Below, piece after piece: positions 43,730 to 52,991 of a stretch of DNA of 64,000 nt. Every line of letters starts with the position of its first letter. Positions within the stretch are counted from its first letter, which is position 1. The position numbers and the translations under genes were made by a program. Under the pieces are notes generated by a model. It saw only the letters and a program-made list of their open reading frames with translations. It was not told where the DNA came from and searched no databases. The DNA is from Pseudarthrobacter cellobiosi (GTDB lineage: Bacteria > Actinomycetota > Actinomycetes > Actinomycetales > Micrococcaceae). The stretch lies in assembly GCF_023913755.1 (NCBI RefSeq), contig NZ_JAMXBJ010000046.1, positions 39,923-103,922 of the forward strand. Reading direction: 5' to 3'.

Positions 43730-45228
43730 CAGCTGCCTTCCGGCATGATGAAGCTGGCACCCTGGCGGATGCCGGAAGGCCAGCGCGTGGTGACTGTCTT
43801 GGTCTTGGTGTAGAAACGGAACGCGTCGGCGCCGTGCTGGTTCAGGTCGCCGAACCCGGACGCCTTCCAGCCGCCAAACGTGTAATAGGCGATAGGAACC
43901 GGAATGGGCACGTTGATGCCCACCATGCCCACCTCCACCCGGCTGGCGAAGTCCCGGGCGGCGTCGCCGTCGCGGGTAAAGATGGCCACGCCGTTGCCGA
44001 ATTCGTGCTCGGAGCACAGCCGGAGGGCTTCGTCGTAATCGGCGGCACGGAGCACGCTGAGGACGGGGCCGAAGATTTCCTCCTGGTAGATCTTCATGTC
44101 CTTGGTGACGTGGTCGAAGAGCGTAGGTCCCACCCAGAAGCCGTCGTCATAGCCTTCCACCCTGAGGCCGCGACCGTCGGCCAGCAGGGTGGCACCCTCG
44201 TCCACGCCGGACTGGATGTAGCCCTCGATCCGTTCCTTGGCACTCGCCGCCACCACGGGCCCGAAGTCCGAGTCCTTGTCCAGGCTGTGGCCTACCCTGA
44301 GGTGTTTGACGCGCTCGGCCAGCTTGGATACCAGCGCGTCCGCGGTCTTCTCCCCCACCGGGACGGCCACGGAAATGGCCATGCAGCGCTCGCCGGCGGA
44401 ACCGAAGCCGGCGCCGATCAGGGCGTCGGCAGCCATGTCCAGGTCCGCGTCCGGCATGATCACCATGTGGTTCTTGGCCCCGCCGAAGCACTGGGCCCGC
44501 TTCCCGTGGGCGGCCGCGGTGGCGTAGATGTACTGGGCGATGGGCGTTGAACCCACAAAGCCGATGGCCTTCACGCGGGGATCCTCCAGCAGCGCGTCAA
44601 CGGCCTCCTTGTCCCCGTTGACCACGTTGAACACCCCGTCCGGTAGCCCGGCCTCCGTGAACAGTTCGGCCAGGCGCAGGGGAACCGAGGGGTCCCGTTC
44701 GGAGGGCTTGAGGATGAAGGCGTTTCCGGCGGCGAGGGCCGGGCCAGACTTCCACAGGGGGATCATGGCCGGGAAGTTGAACGGGGTGATGCCCGCGACC
44801 ACCCCAAGTGGCTGGCGAAGCGAGTGGACGTCGATGCCTGCACCGGCGTCGTCGGAGAACTCGCCTTTGAGCAGGTGCGGGGCTCCCGCCGCGAACTCCA
44901 CTACTTCAATGCCGCGCTGGATATCGCCCTTGGAATCGGCGAAGGTCTTCCCGTGTTCGGAGGACAGCAGCGTGGCGAGTTCATCCATGTTCTCGTTGAC
45001 GAGGTCCACGAATTTAAGCAGGATCCGGCCGCGGCGCTGCGGGTTCATGGCGCCCCACTGGACCTGTGCCTTCTCGGCGGCGGCCACCACGTTCCGTACC
45101 TCCTCCCCGCTGGCCAGGGGCAGACGCGCCTGAACTTGGCCCGTGCAGGGGTCAAAAACGTCACTGAAGCGGCCGGAGGTCCCCGTCACCCGTTGTCCGT
45201 CTACGTAATGGGATAGTTCGCGCACCAT
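43729..45228 (-). CDS. mmsA: Methylmalonate-semialdehyde dehydrogenase (acylating)
   Basis: A 499-aa aldehyde dehydrogenase. The N-terminal MVRELSHYVDGQRVTGTSGR and the MmsA-specific GGAKNHMVIMPDADLDMAAD replace the usual ELGGK block; the catalytic cysteine is in GSAGERCMAISVAV. This motif swap is characteristic of CoA-dependent MmsA. It converts methylmalonate semialdehyde to propionyl-CoA, CO2 and NADH. It is the first gene of the mmsA-hibch-mmsB-ech operon. The promoter region 45229-45489 holds nothing else recognisable except a small divergent ORF. Confidence 0.94.
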   Translation of the reverse strand: MVRELSHYVDGQRVTGTSGRFSDVFDPCTGQVQARLPLASGEEVRNVVAAAEKAQVQWGAMNPQRRGRILLKFVDLVNENMDELATLLSSEHGKTFADSKGDIQRGIEVVEFAAGAPHLLKGEFSDDAGAGIDVHSLRQPLGVVAGITPFNFPAMIPLWKSGPALAAGNAFILKPSERDPSVPLRLAELFTEAGLPDGVFNVVNGDKEAVDALLEDPRVKAIGFVGSTPIAQYIYATAAAHGKRAQCFGGAKNHMVIMPDADLDMAADALIGAGFGSAGERCMAISVAVPVGEKTADALVSKLAERVKHLRVGHSLDKDSDFGPVVAASAKERIEGYIQSGVDEGATLLADGRGLRVEGYDDGFWVGPTLFDHVTKDMKIYQEEIFGPVLSVLRAADYDEALRLCSEHEFGNGVAIFTRDGDAARDFASRVEVGMVGINVPIPVPIAYYTFGGWKASGFGDLNQHGADAFRFYTKTKTVTTRWPSGIRQGASFIMPEGS

Positions 45229-45489
45229 GATGCAACGCTCCTTCGCATGTGATCCAGGTCATCTCTGCAAGCGAATATACTCGGACTTCCTACTAAATTC
45301 CAGACTGGCCCGGCAGCGGTGGACAACGGTGTCAGTTTCCGAAGTCCTCTGTACGGAATGTTCAAAGTCGTCTGCACCAGCTCACGGATGGTCCTAGAGG
45401 GACCCCATTAGGGGACTGTGCAAACCGTGGGCGTTGACCACAGCGATACGCTGTGGGAAATGTCCACGCAGTCCGAGAGGGGACACAAG

Positions 45490-45678
45490 ATGAACGCCAG
45501 GGCCGTCATGGTCGCCCTCGTCGGTACCGCCTTCTTGGTCTTCGCTTTCCCCCACGTCCTTGCCTCGTTCAGCATGGCCCCGAACGTCACGGAGACCCTT
45601 TGGCTCGTCGTCGTCTTATGGGCCGTCTGCTGGGTAGCGAGCCGCGGCCTGGATAAGCGCCGCCGGCTGCACCGTTGA
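45490..45678 (+). CDS. Small two-helix membrane protein
   Basis: A 62-aa ORF preceded by GAGAGGGGACACAAG. It has two hydrophobic stretches, AVMVALVGTAFLVFAFPHVL and ETLWLVVVLWAVCWVASRGL, and a basic tail DKRRRLHR, so both ends are likely cytoplasmic. No family recognised. It stands alone at the left border of the sulfoquinovose region. Confidence 0.55.
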   Translation: MNARAVMVALVGTAFLVFAFPHVLASFSMAPNVTETLWLVVVLWAVCWVASRGLDKRRRLHR

Positions 45679-45738
45679 TCGAAGCTAGAAGAGGCCTTCC
45701 CGATCCATAGCTACAAGGCACTCGTCGTCCAACAGGCC

Positions 45739-45778
45739 AAGTCCCGCAGAAGTCTGAACCAAGGCCTCCGCGGGACTT
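45739..45778. terminator. Hairpin between small membrane ORF and sulfoquinovose isomerase
   Basis: AAGTCCCGC (45739-45747) and GCGGGACTT (45770-45778) pair, with the flanking GGCC/GGCC adding a further near-pair. It lies between convergent genes. Confidence 0.5.
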
Positions 45779-45783
45779 CGGCC

Positions 45784-47058
45784 TCAGCGGGCGACGGGTT
45801 CCTTGACTTGCTCGATTGCACTAAGCCGTGCATCCAGCAGGCCTGCCGCGACTGCCGGAGCAAGCCCGGGCGCCAGCGGAAGACGCGGGACCACCAGGCA
45901 GTGCCACAAGTGATAAATGTCAGCCTTACCGGACCAGACGGTCGAGGTGACATTGCCGTTCTCGTCGAGCTCCTGCTTCCAAGATCCGTGCTCGTAGTCT
46001 ATGAACCAGTCGCGGACGTGGTCCCAAATCCGCTCGTACCAGTCCGCATACTTCTTGTCGCCGGTGGCGCTGTAAAGAGCTGCCGCACCCCCGATTGCCT
46101 CGGCGGGAACCCAGCGAATGCGGGTCGTGACAACCGGCTTGCCTTCCCAGTCGACCGTGTATACGAATCCAGGATGACCGTCCGGCTCCCACGCGTCGCG
46201 GATGGCAGCGTCGAACAAGCCTCGCGCGTCTTCAAGTAGCCAGGCTGGGACCTCCATCCCACGAGCTTCAAGCCCGGCGCGGACGTGGAGGAGCAGGCGC
46301 GCCCACTCGGTCCAGTGGCCGGGGGTTCCGCCGTACGCTCGGAATTGGCTGGCCCGGTCATCGGCGTTGTACTCCGGCAGCGGGTTCCACTCCGGGTCGA
46401 AGTGCTCGAAGACCCGGTAGTTATTGTTGCGCGCAAATTTGTGGATAAGCACCTCGGCGATATGAAGGGCTCGTTCGAGCCAGCGGTTCTCCCCAGTCAC
46501 ATCAGCGACAATTAGGTACGCCTCGACTGAGTGCATGCTCGCGTTCCCACCACGGTATGCCTCAGTCTCCGTGAAGTCGCGGTTCCACGAGTCAAGGCAC
46601 ATGCCGGCTTCGTGGTCCCAGAACTTCGTGTCAGCTATCCGCAACGCCTCGTCGAGCAGTTCTCGGGCTCCGGGGCGCCCCGCCGCAACCGCGCTGGCAG
46701 CAGCGAGGAGCACGAAGGAGTGCTGGTAGCCGGACTTGGTGTCGTTCACCGGCCCGTTCTCGTCGACCTCAGCGTACCAACCGCCGAACTCATCATCATG
46801 GAAAACTCCGTTGAGCGCGGCGATTCCATGGTCGACGAGTGTCGCTGCACCCGGGCGTCCCATCAGGGCGGCGACAGCGAAGCTGTGGATCATCCGCGCG
46901 GTAATCCAGAGATGGGTCGCCTTGTCGGTGAATACCGCGCCTTTGTTATCGAGCCAGCCGAATCCCGTCGGAACCTTTGAACCTGCGGCGAAATTGATAA
47001 GCCGATCGGTTTCCGCTTCGAGCCATCGCGCGTGAGCGGCACTGTTCAGCCACATCAT
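45784..47058 (-). CDS. yihS: Sulfoquinovose isomerase (YihS-like, AGE fold)
   Basis: A 424-aa (alpha/alpha)6-barrel isomerase. Long stretches mirror E. coli YihS as I recall it: [91 protein letters not shown] and the C-terminal [20 protein letters not shown] with the catalytic His region. It should interconvert sulfoquinovose and 6-deoxy-6-sulfofructose in the cytoplasm. Other members of the family act on mannose or N-acylglucosamine, but sulfo-EMP neighbours settle the assignment. The start at 47058 has AGAGGAAACAAC before it. It is transcribed apart from the other sulfo-EMP genes. Confidence 0.88.
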   Translation of the reverse strand: MMWLNSAAHARWLEAETDRLINFAAGSKVPTGFGWLDNKGAVFTDKATHLWITARMIHSFAVAALMGRPGAATLVDHGIAALNGVFHDDEFGGWYAEVDENGPVNDTKSGYQHSFVLLAAASAVAAGRPGARELLDEALRIADTKFWDHEAGMCLDSWNRDFTETEAYRGGNASMHSVEAYLIVADVTGENRWLERALHIAEVLIHKFARNNNYRVFEHFDPEWNPLPEYNADDRASQFRAYGGTPGHWTEWARLLLHVRAGLEARGMEVPAWLLEDARGLFDAAIRDAWEPDGHPGFVYTVDWEGKPVVTTRIRWVPAEAIGGAAALYSATGDKKYADWYERIWDHVRDWFIDYEHGSWKQELDENGNVTSTVWSGKADIYHLWHCLVVPRLPLAPGLAPAVAAGLLDARLSAIEQVKEPVAR

Positions 47059-47484
47059 GTTGTTTCCTCTCTGTTCTATTGCAGCCACTGAACAGCGACT
47101 GTTTCCGATCCTACGCCAAATGAAGGAAATCGACCATGAAATGTTGAAATTCGGACATATCGAGCCCGGCCATCGACCGTACCGGGCTGATACACCGCGC
47201 CCATAGGAAAGTTGTAGAGACGTCCATCAAGACACCCGGCCCTCAAGAACAGAGGCGCTGGCAGTGTCCGCGCCGGCGCCTGAACTGAACCAGGCATGGA
47301 GCTATGGTGACTTTCCGACACTTTGTGTTAATTTGATAACATGGGCGCGTGAGACAATTCCCGTGGATCACCGTCCACGGCAGGGAGAAAAGCGGGAGCA
47401 AGAATGTCAACGTTGGAAAACGGCGGAGCCGCCGGGCAAGGGTTAACCACCCCCTGCCACATTAGGGTTCGAGGATGATGTCTC
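47059..47484. promoter_or_regulatory. Divergent promoter region, yihS / deoR
   Basis: This 426-bp gap separates divergent yihS and the DeoR gene. Small ORFs in it have no ribosome binding site or recognisable domain. The only clear element is ACACTTTGTGT at 47318-47328, a dyad (ACAC/GTGT) followed by an AT-rich stretch ttaatttgataacat. A one-mismatch copy lies upstream of the sulfoquinovosidase candidate at 60613. Confidence 0.5.
47318..47328. promoter_or_regulatory. Candidate DeoR operator (yihS/deoR promoter)
   Basis: ACACTTTGTGT, an 11-bp dyad in the divergent promoter. Similar ACACTTTCTGT at 60613 and ACATTGTATGT at 51898 also lie upstream of sulfoquinovose-cluster genes. Confidence 0.35.
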
Positions 47485-48264
47485 ATGGGGCCTAGTAGTG
47501 CTGTTCGGCTGACACCACGCCAGACAGCGATCCTGGATCAACTGGGGCGACGTGGCTTCATCTCTACTACCGAGCTGGCCGAAAGTTTTGAAGTCTCTGA
47601 CATGACGGTACGACGCGATACGCGCGTCTTGGCCAAACGCGGGCTTGTCCGCGTCGTCCATGGTGGAGTCAGCGGAACAGCGATGCCGGGCCAGACGGCA
47701 GATTTTGCTGCCAGGGTAAGGGAAGACGCGGACGCCAAGCACAGGGTTGCCGTGGCTTGCCTGTCCCTGATTGGCAGCCAGGACGCCATCATTCTCGACG
47801 CGGGTACGACGACTTTTCAAATCGCGAACGAATTATCCTCCTCGTTCACCGGAACGATAATCACTCATTCCGTACCCACAATCCAGCGATGCATGCAGCT
47901 CACTGCAGCTCGAACTATATGCCTCGGCGGTGAGCTGCTAATCGATAGCCAAGCGTTTACAGGTCCAATGACGACCACAGCTGCAGAGGGACTCCGTGCT
48001 AGAACCGCTTTCATAGGCGTGAGCGGAATTCATGACGAGGCTTTTTATATCGAACGCGACCTTGAGCGCTCGACGAAAATAGCCCTTATGGCGGCCGCCG
48101 AGCGCGTCGTTGTAGTAGCGACTCATCAGAAAATGCAGCGTTCTGCTTTGGCCCGACTGACGGCATTCAGCGACGTTGACGTCCTTGTCACGGATGCTCC
48201 GCCACCGCTCGAAATTGCAGAAGCCCTGGAAGCTGCATCCGTTCAGTTGATTGTGGCCTCATGA
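47485..48264 (+). CDS. DeoR-family regulator of the sulfoquinovose cluster (CsqR/YihW-like role)
   Basis: A 259-aa repressor. The HTH is RQTAILDQLGRRGFISTTEL, SDMTVRRDTRVLAKRGLVRVVHGG, the DeoR signature. The sensor domain has ILDAGTTTFQIANEL (sugar-phosphate loop), GPMTTTAAEGLRARTAFIGV and ATHQKMQRSALARL. Effectors of this class are usually phosphorylated sugars, here plausibly a sulfosugar phosphate. E. coli CsqR (YihW) of the sulfoquinovose pathway belongs to the same family. It overlaps the next gene by 4 bp. Confidence 0.9.
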   Translation: MGPSSAVRLTPRQTAILDQLGRRGFISTTELAESFEVSDMTVRRDTRVLAKRGLVRVVHGGVSGTAMPGQTADFAARVREDADAKHRVAVACLSLIGSQDAIILDAGTTTFQIANELSSSFTGTIITHSVPTIQRCMQLTAARTICLGGELLIDSQAFTGPMTTTAAEGLRARTAFIGVSGIHDEAFYIERDLERSTKIALMAAAERVVVVATHQKMQRSALARLTAFSDVDVLVTDAPPPLEIAEALEAASVQLIVAS

Positions 48265-49181
48265 GCCGCACACTGAGCGTCAGCTTGCCAGATCAAAAAA
48301 TCTTGCCCTATCTGACCGGCCGCCCGGAAGCAGAGTTCTTAGTTTGGGACATGACGGAACCGCCCCCGCGACCGGTGATTGACATCGTCGTACCGCCCTA
48401 CATGGGCAGGATAGATCTCCTAAGAGCCCTCGACGGAGTGACTACAAGCCTTGTTCAGAGCCAATCCATTGGTTTTGATGGCGTGGCAGAGGTCCTTCCC
48501 CAGGGAAGCATTTTTGCAAATGCTGCGGGCGTCCATGAGACGTCTACTGCCGAACTGGTGTTGGCATTGCTTCTTGCGAGCCAGCGAAGCCTACCAGAAT
48601 ATGTCCGGCAACAGGACCGGGGCGAGTGGAAGCAACTAACCAGCCCCAGCCTCGCAGACCGGCGGGTTCTTATTGTCGGCTACGGCGGCGTAGGAAAGGC
48701 CATTGAAGAGCGGCTGCTGCCCTTCGAAACGCATGTAACCCGCGTTGCAAGGAACGAACGGACGGATGAGCGCGGCACCATCCATGGGATGGCGCAACTG
48801 CCGGAGCTGCTGCCCCTGCAGGACATTGTCATAGTTGGAGTCCCTTTGACTCCGGGGACACGGCACCTTATCGATGATGACTTCCTGTCGGCCATGGCTG
48901 ACGGCTCGCTCCTGGTCAACATCGCCCGGGGACCGGTGGCCGATACCGAGGCGCTGGTAAGGCACACGTCCACCGGCAGGCTTCGGGCAGCGCTAGACGT
49001 AACAGATCCGGAACCGTTGCCCTCGGAACACCCGCTCTGGCGGACACCGGGAGTAATCATTACCCCTCACGTCGGCGGAGCCAGTTCCGCAATGCTTCCG
49101 AGAATGGCACGGCTCCTGGAACGGCAAATTAACCTGCTGCTTTCAGGCCAGACACCCGTCAACGTGGTCCTGAGCGTATGA
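48261..49181 (+). CDS. D-isomer-specific 2-hydroxyacid dehydrogenase
   Basis: A 306-aa NAD(P)-dependent reductase. The nucleotide motif is VLIVGYGGVGKAIEERL, and the catalytic Arg/Glu/His triad is in VNIARGPVADTEAL, VTDPEPLPSEHPLW and IITPHVGGASS. The association with a glycerate kinase remnant suggests hydroxypyruvate/glyoxylate reductase activity. An alternative, because of the sulfonate context, is (S)-sulfolactate dehydrogenase, which belongs to the same superfamily. Sequence alone does not decide. The first 60 residues diverge from typical members. Confidence 0.88.
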   Translation: MSRTLSVSLPDQKILPYLTGRPEAEFLVWDMTEPPPRPVIDIVVPPYMGRIDLLRALDGVTTSLVQSQSIGFDGVAEVLPQGSIFANAAGVHETSTAELVLALLLASQRSLPEYVRQQDRGEWKQLTSPSLADRRVLIVGYGGVGKAIEERLLPFETHVTRVARNERTDERGTIHGMAQLPELLPLQDIVIVGVPLTPGTRHLIDDDFLSAMADGSLLVNIARGPVADTEALVRHTSTGRLRAALDVTDPEPLPSEHPLWRTPGVIITPHVGGASSAMLPRMARLLERQINLLLSGQTPVNVVLSV

Positions 49182-50319
49182 GCCTCCCGGACCTGCGGGT
49201 GCTCGTTGCCCCTGATTCGTTCAAGGGCTCGGCAACCTCCTTTGAAGCATCCTCGGCGATCGCTTCCGGTTGGCTCCGCATGAGGCCAGGCGACACCGTG
49301 CAGCTGACTCCTATGGCCGACGGGGCGAAGGCACCCTGGACGCCGTCGAGGCAGCGTATCCTGACTCCCGGCGGATGCCCGTCAGGGTCACCGGCCCCGC
49401 GGGAGATCCCGTTTCGGCAGAATGGCTGTTGCTGGCCGACGGTCGAGGTGTTGTTGAACTTGCAAACACGAGCGGCATTACCTTGCTCAGCGAGTTGGTT
49501 CCGGATGCGCACACCGTCGGCTTTGGACAGGCTATAGCGGCAGCGCTTGACTTCGGCGTGCAGGGGCTCATTCTTGGAATCGGTGGCAGCTGTTCCACTG
49601 ACGTCGGTACGGGAGCGCTCTCCGCTTTGGGAGCCCGATTTCTTAGTTCAGAAGGGTGCGAAATCCCTGCTGGCAACTGGGTCTGGATTCTCTCGTTGTA
49701 GCTGATTTTCGGCTGTTCGGCCTCTCCCGCCCGGAGGGGTGGTCGTCATCACAGACGTCACCAGCCCCCTGCTGGGTGAGGAAGGCGCGGTAGCTGTATT
49801 TGGCGCGCAGAAAGGAATTTCGGCAGCAGACAGGTCCGCTTATGAATGCAGACTCGCCGGCTTTGCTGGGAAGATCACTCATGCATCGCCTGATATCTCC
49901 GGCGCAGGCGCTGCGGGGGGACCGGCTTTGGCCTTCACGCCTGGGGCGCGCAGCTGGTTCCCGGCGCTAGGGCGGTTGCCTAGGCTCTTCAGATAGGGTC
50001 CCTGCTTCTGGAAAGCGATCTGCTGATCACCGGCGAAGGCTGCTATGACGGCCAGTCCGCAGCGGGAAAGGTTCCGACCGAACTGGCAGGCCTTGCCGAT
50101 GCTGCTGGCATCAGGACCGCCTTGGTTGCCGGATCGATCCGGGCCGGAACCGAGCACTTCACTACCGCCGTCTCTCTCGCGGAGACGGCCGGAAGCGTCG
50201 AGGCAGCCATCAGCAGCCCAGGCCATTGGCTGGAAGAGGCCGCAGCCATACTGGCCCTGCGTATCTCGGAGCAAACCGAGCCGCCTCTGCCGGCGCCCGG
50301 GAGCGCGAAGGTTTCCTGA
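49178..50319 (+). pseudogene. Glycerate kinase (GlxK family), multiply frameshifted
   Basis: Recognisable pieces lie in different frames: VLVAPDSFKGSATSFEASSA and TPMADG, then EGTLDAVEAAYPDSRR through GIGGSCSTDVGTGALSALGA, then VVITDVTSPLLGEEGAVAVF, then DLLITGEGCYDGQSAAGKVP to ISEQTEPPLP. Breaks occur near 49323 (one G missing from a G-run), near 49677, near 49738 (another G-run), and an in-frame TAG near 49981. At least three independent lesions argue for a true pseudogene, although G-run errors in the read are possible for two. It follows the hydroxyacid dehydrogenase with a 4-bp overlap. Confidence 0.85.
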
Positions 50320-50423
50320 GTACACGGCACCTGCCATTGCGCACGGGCGCCATGGCAAGTGACGAGGGGGTGATGACTGGCGGGCGTGGGGGAACACCGC
50401 TGTGGCCGATGGCCTGGTTCTGG

Positions 50424-51815
50424 CTACTGCCGGATCAATGTAAGAACCTTGTCCCGTATTGATTCCATGGTCGGGACGTCGATGCCCTCCGCGTTCAGCC
50501 GCAAATACGGTTCTGTATTGGAAGGCCGGAGGTTGAACCACCAGTCCCCCGATGCCGCGGTGAAGCTCATTCCGTCAAGATCATCGATCAGGACGCGGAC
50601 GTCATCGAACTCTGCCCGTACCCGATTCATTGTTTCCAGCGGTTCCGGGACCACGGAGTTGATCTCGCCGCTGGCAGCGTAGGGGTCAAACTCCCGAGCC
50701 AGTTCCGATAACAGCTCTTCCTGACTTCCAAGGGCAGCGAGAACATGCAGGGCTGCGAGCATGCCCGTGTCTGCGTTGTAGAAATCACGGAAATAGTAGT
50801 GACCTGAATGCTCTCCTCCGAAAACAGCGGAGTTAGCGGCCATTTCAGCCTTAATGAACGAGTGGCCCACTCGTGTCCGAACAGGTCGCCCTCCTGCGGC
50901 TGACACGATTTCCGGAACTGCCCGTGAGGTGATGAGGTTGTGGATGATGACCGGCTCCGCTTCACCGGCGGCAGTTGCGCGTGCTATTTCACGAGTGGCG
51001 ATGAGCGCTGTGATTGCCGATGGCGAAACCGCATTTCCGTTTTCGTCCACAACGAAGCAGCGGTCAGCGTCTCCATCAAAGGCAAGACCCAAGTCGGCCT
51101 GCTCTTCTATGACTGCCCGCTGGAGATCGCGAAGGTTTTCCGGCTCCAGGGGATTTGCAGGATGGTTGGGGAACGAACCGTCCAGCTCAAAGTAGAGCGG
51201 GACGAGCTGCAACGGGAGGGCGGGGAGGATGTCATCGCCCAAAACCGCCGGTGCGGTTAGTCCGGCCATGCCATTGCCTGCATCAACAACCACTTTCAGC
51301 GGTCGGATTGCGCTCAGATCCACGAGACTGCGCAGAGCCCTGGCGTACTCACCCAGTACGTTGCTGTGGCTGACGTCTCCACAATCAGGAAGTGCCCCGA
51401 TCCCAACCTGGAGGTAGTGCTCAGCACGAATCCGGATATCGTCAAGGCCACTTTCGGCTGACACTGGAATAGCACCGGCCTTGGCCATTTTGATCCCGTT
51501 GTAGCCGGCCGGGTTGTGGCTGGCCGTGAAGATGACGCCCGCCTTATCCCAGGCTCCGCAGGCGTAATAGAGCTCATCTGTTGAGATAAGGCCGAGGACG
51601 GTAACGGAAGCTCCGCGGGCGACAGCGCCGTTGGAGAACGCCTGAATGAAGTCTTCAGACGAAGGCCGCATATCCCCACCCACCAGGATGGTCTCACCAC
51701 TTAAGCCAAAGACGTCTACGAAAGCGGCTCCCACCGCTTCCACGATTTCCGTGGTTATGGTTTCGCCGACGACGCCGCGCACGTCGTACGCCTTAAAGCA
51801 GGATTTGAGGTTCAA
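50424..51815 (-). CDS. manB: Phosphomannomutase/phosphoglucomutase
   Basis: A 463-aa alpha-D-phosphohexomutase. I begin at the TTG (51815) because AAGGAG sits 5 bp upstream and the reading LNLKSCFKAYDVRGVVGET is the standard family start; the in-frame ATG at 51884 would add 23 unrelated residues. The phosphoserine loop is FTASHNPAGYNGIK, the metal loop LAFDGDADRCFVVDENG, the sugar loop GGEHSGHYYFRDF and the phosphate loop RPSNTEPYLRL. It is the last gene of the long sulfoquinovose operon. Its role there is unclear. Confidence 0.9.
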   Translation of the reverse strand: MNLKSCFKAYDVRGVVGETITTEIVEAVGAAFVDVFGLSGETILVGGDMRPSSEDFIQAFSNGAVARGASVTVLGLISTDELYYACGAWDKAGVIFTASHNPAGYNGIKMAKAGAIPVSAESGLDDIRIRAEHYLQVGIGALPDCGDVSHSNVLGEYARALRSLVDLSAIRPLKVVVDAGNGMAGLTAPAVLGDDILPALPLQLVPLYFELDGSFPNHPANPLEPENLRDLQRAVIEEQADLGLAFDGDADRCFVVDENGNAVSPSAITALIATREIARATAAGEAEPVIIHNLITSRAVPEIVSAAGGRPVRTRVGHSFIKAEMAANSAVFGGEHSGHYYFRDFYNADTGMLAALHVLAALGSQEELLSELAREFDPYAASGEINSVVPEPLETMNRVRAEFDDVRVLIDDLDGMSFTAASGDWWFNLRPSNTEPYLRLNAEGIDVPTMESIRDKVLTLIRQ

Positions 51816-51897
51816 GTTACTCCTTACACGGCAGCAAGCCGAAACGGCAAGAGCGTTCGTATAGGAATGCCCCAGGAACGTCATTGACGGTTCTTCA

Positions 51898-51907
51898 ACA
51901 TTGTATG
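51898..51907. promoter_or_regulatory. Weak dyad upstream of manB
   Basis: ACATTGTATGT lies in the AT-richer gap between the small Cys/His protein and manB. It resembles the ACACTTTGTGT sites and might mark an internal promoter. Confidence 0.2.
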
Positions 51908-51966
51908 TCAGTTTACGAACATCAGCATGCTGCCGGGAAAGGAGTAACTAGGGAAGGAATAGATGG

Positions 51967-52164
51967 CTAGGACTTTCGCGCCGCCTGCTCGGTGTAGGTG
52001 TAGGAGCCTGGTTGCGTCGCTGAATGCGGATGATGGCAGCACGCGTTGTCGGCTACTTCCAAGCGAATGACAGCAGGCTCGGGGCCACCCACTCGTAGGG
52101 TGATGGGCTCGGCGTCTCCGACGGCCACCGTGATTGTGTTGACTGTACTGGTTGATTCACTCAT
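51967..52164 (-). CDS. Small Cys/His-rich protein
   Basis: A 65-aa ORF starting MSESTSTVNTITVAVGDAEP with AAAAGGAAAACC upstream. The middle reads AVIRLEVADNACCHHPHSAT, a tight CCHHPH cluster that could hold a metal or heme. A longer in-frame reading to 52245 lacks a ribosome binding site. It lies 83 bp after the TauE gene in the same operon. I do not recognise the family. Confidence 0.6.
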   Translation of the reverse strand: MSESTSTVNTITVAVGDAEPITLRVGGPEPAVIRLEVADNACCHHPHSATQPGSYTYTEQAARKS

Positions 52165-52247
52165 GGTTTTCCTTTTGGTTATTGTTCGGTACTTCTTGTG
52201 CTTTGCTGCTTTGGTTGTGTAGTCATCTGTGGTTGCCCTTGGCACAG

Positions 52248-52991
52248 CTAGGCAATGGCGTCGAAGACTCCCCGCGTCACCGTTGCTGCCGCGCCTAGAT
52301 ATGCCAGGACGATGAGGACAATCTGGGCAGCCTTAGGGGAAACCCGTTTGGCAAACAGTTCGCCAACTCCAAGACCAACCAGACAGGCCACCGAGATCGC
52401 GACCCACATGTGCCAAGGGATATCGGGAAACTGAGCCGGTGTGGTTGCTGCCTTGGCCACGAGAGACAACGAACCAATGGTGAAGAAGTAGGGCTGCATG
52501 GTTGCTGCGAATGAACGGTGCGGCCATCTGGTTGCCAGAGAGTAGATACTGACGGCCGGCCCCCCGACGCCGGCGGAGGCGTTCATGAATCCGCTCATCG
52601 CACCCGCGGCCCAGAGGAACCTACGTCGTGGAGCCAGGTGGGCTGACCGCATGGCCAGCAAAACCGTCAATCCAGCAGCAAGCAGAAGGCCGATTCCTAT
52701 TTCGAGTACCGCGGGGGGCATTATTCTGACAGCGAATGAGGCAGGGACGATACCGACCACTGCAGCCGCAGTCAGGATGCCGTATGTCCTCCAGTTCACG
52801 TCGCGGAAGACCCTGAAGATGATTGCTCCAGCGGTGACCGCGCCACAGAGGTTGACCAGAATGACGCCTTCGACGGGCCCCAGGAGGAGAACGAGAAACG
52901 GTGCGGCAACCAGTGCAAAGCCCATTCCCGTAAATCGCTGCATACCCGCCCCCACAAAGACGGAAACTAGCACCAGAGCAGTTGTGGTCAT
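52248..52991 (-). CDS. TauE/SafE-family sulfonate/anion exporter
   Basis: A 247-aa membrane protein with about eight hydrophobic segments. The family signature GAGMQRFTGMGFALVAAPFL is in the first helix pair, and the second half repeats it as AAGAMSGFMNASAGVGGPAV. TauE/SafE proteins export sulfite, sulfoacetate or sulfolactate. The position one base after the dehydrogenase (TAATG) suggests it exports the sulfolactate end product of sulfoquinovose breakdown. Confidence 0.88.
   Translation of the reverse strand: MTTTALVLVSVFVGAGMQRFTGMGFALVAAPFLVLLLGPVEGVILVNLCGAVTAGAIIFRVFRDVNWRTYGILTAAAVVGIVPASFAVRIMPPAVLEIGIGLLLAAGLTVLLAMRSAHLAPRRRFLWAAGAMSGFMNASAGVGGPAVSIYSLATRWPHRSFAATMQPYFFTIGSLSLVAKAATTPAQFPDIPWHMWVAISVACLVGLGVGELFAKRVSPKAAQIVLIVLAYLGAAATVTRGVFDAIA

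Noticed and set aside
43730..44017. Extension of the 3-hydroxyisobutyryl-CoA hydrolase into mmsA
   Set aside because: It is mmsA read in another frame. The TGATG junction at 43727-43731 gives the natural coupled start.
45784..47058. N-acylglucosamine 2-epimerase or mannose isomerase annotation
   Set aside because: The fold is shared, but the much closer match to YihS and the linked kinase and aldolase make sulfoquinovose isomerase the better call.
47076..47321. 81-aa minus-strand ORF upstream of yihS
   Set aside because: It lacks a ribosome binding site and recognisable domain and fills the divergent promoter region. A weak hint of protein-like sequence ([16 protein letters not shown]) was not enough to call it.
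47264..47446. 60-aa plus-strand ORF before the DeoR gene
   Set aside because: No ribosome binding site or conserved feature. It covers the putative operator and AT-rich promoter stretch.
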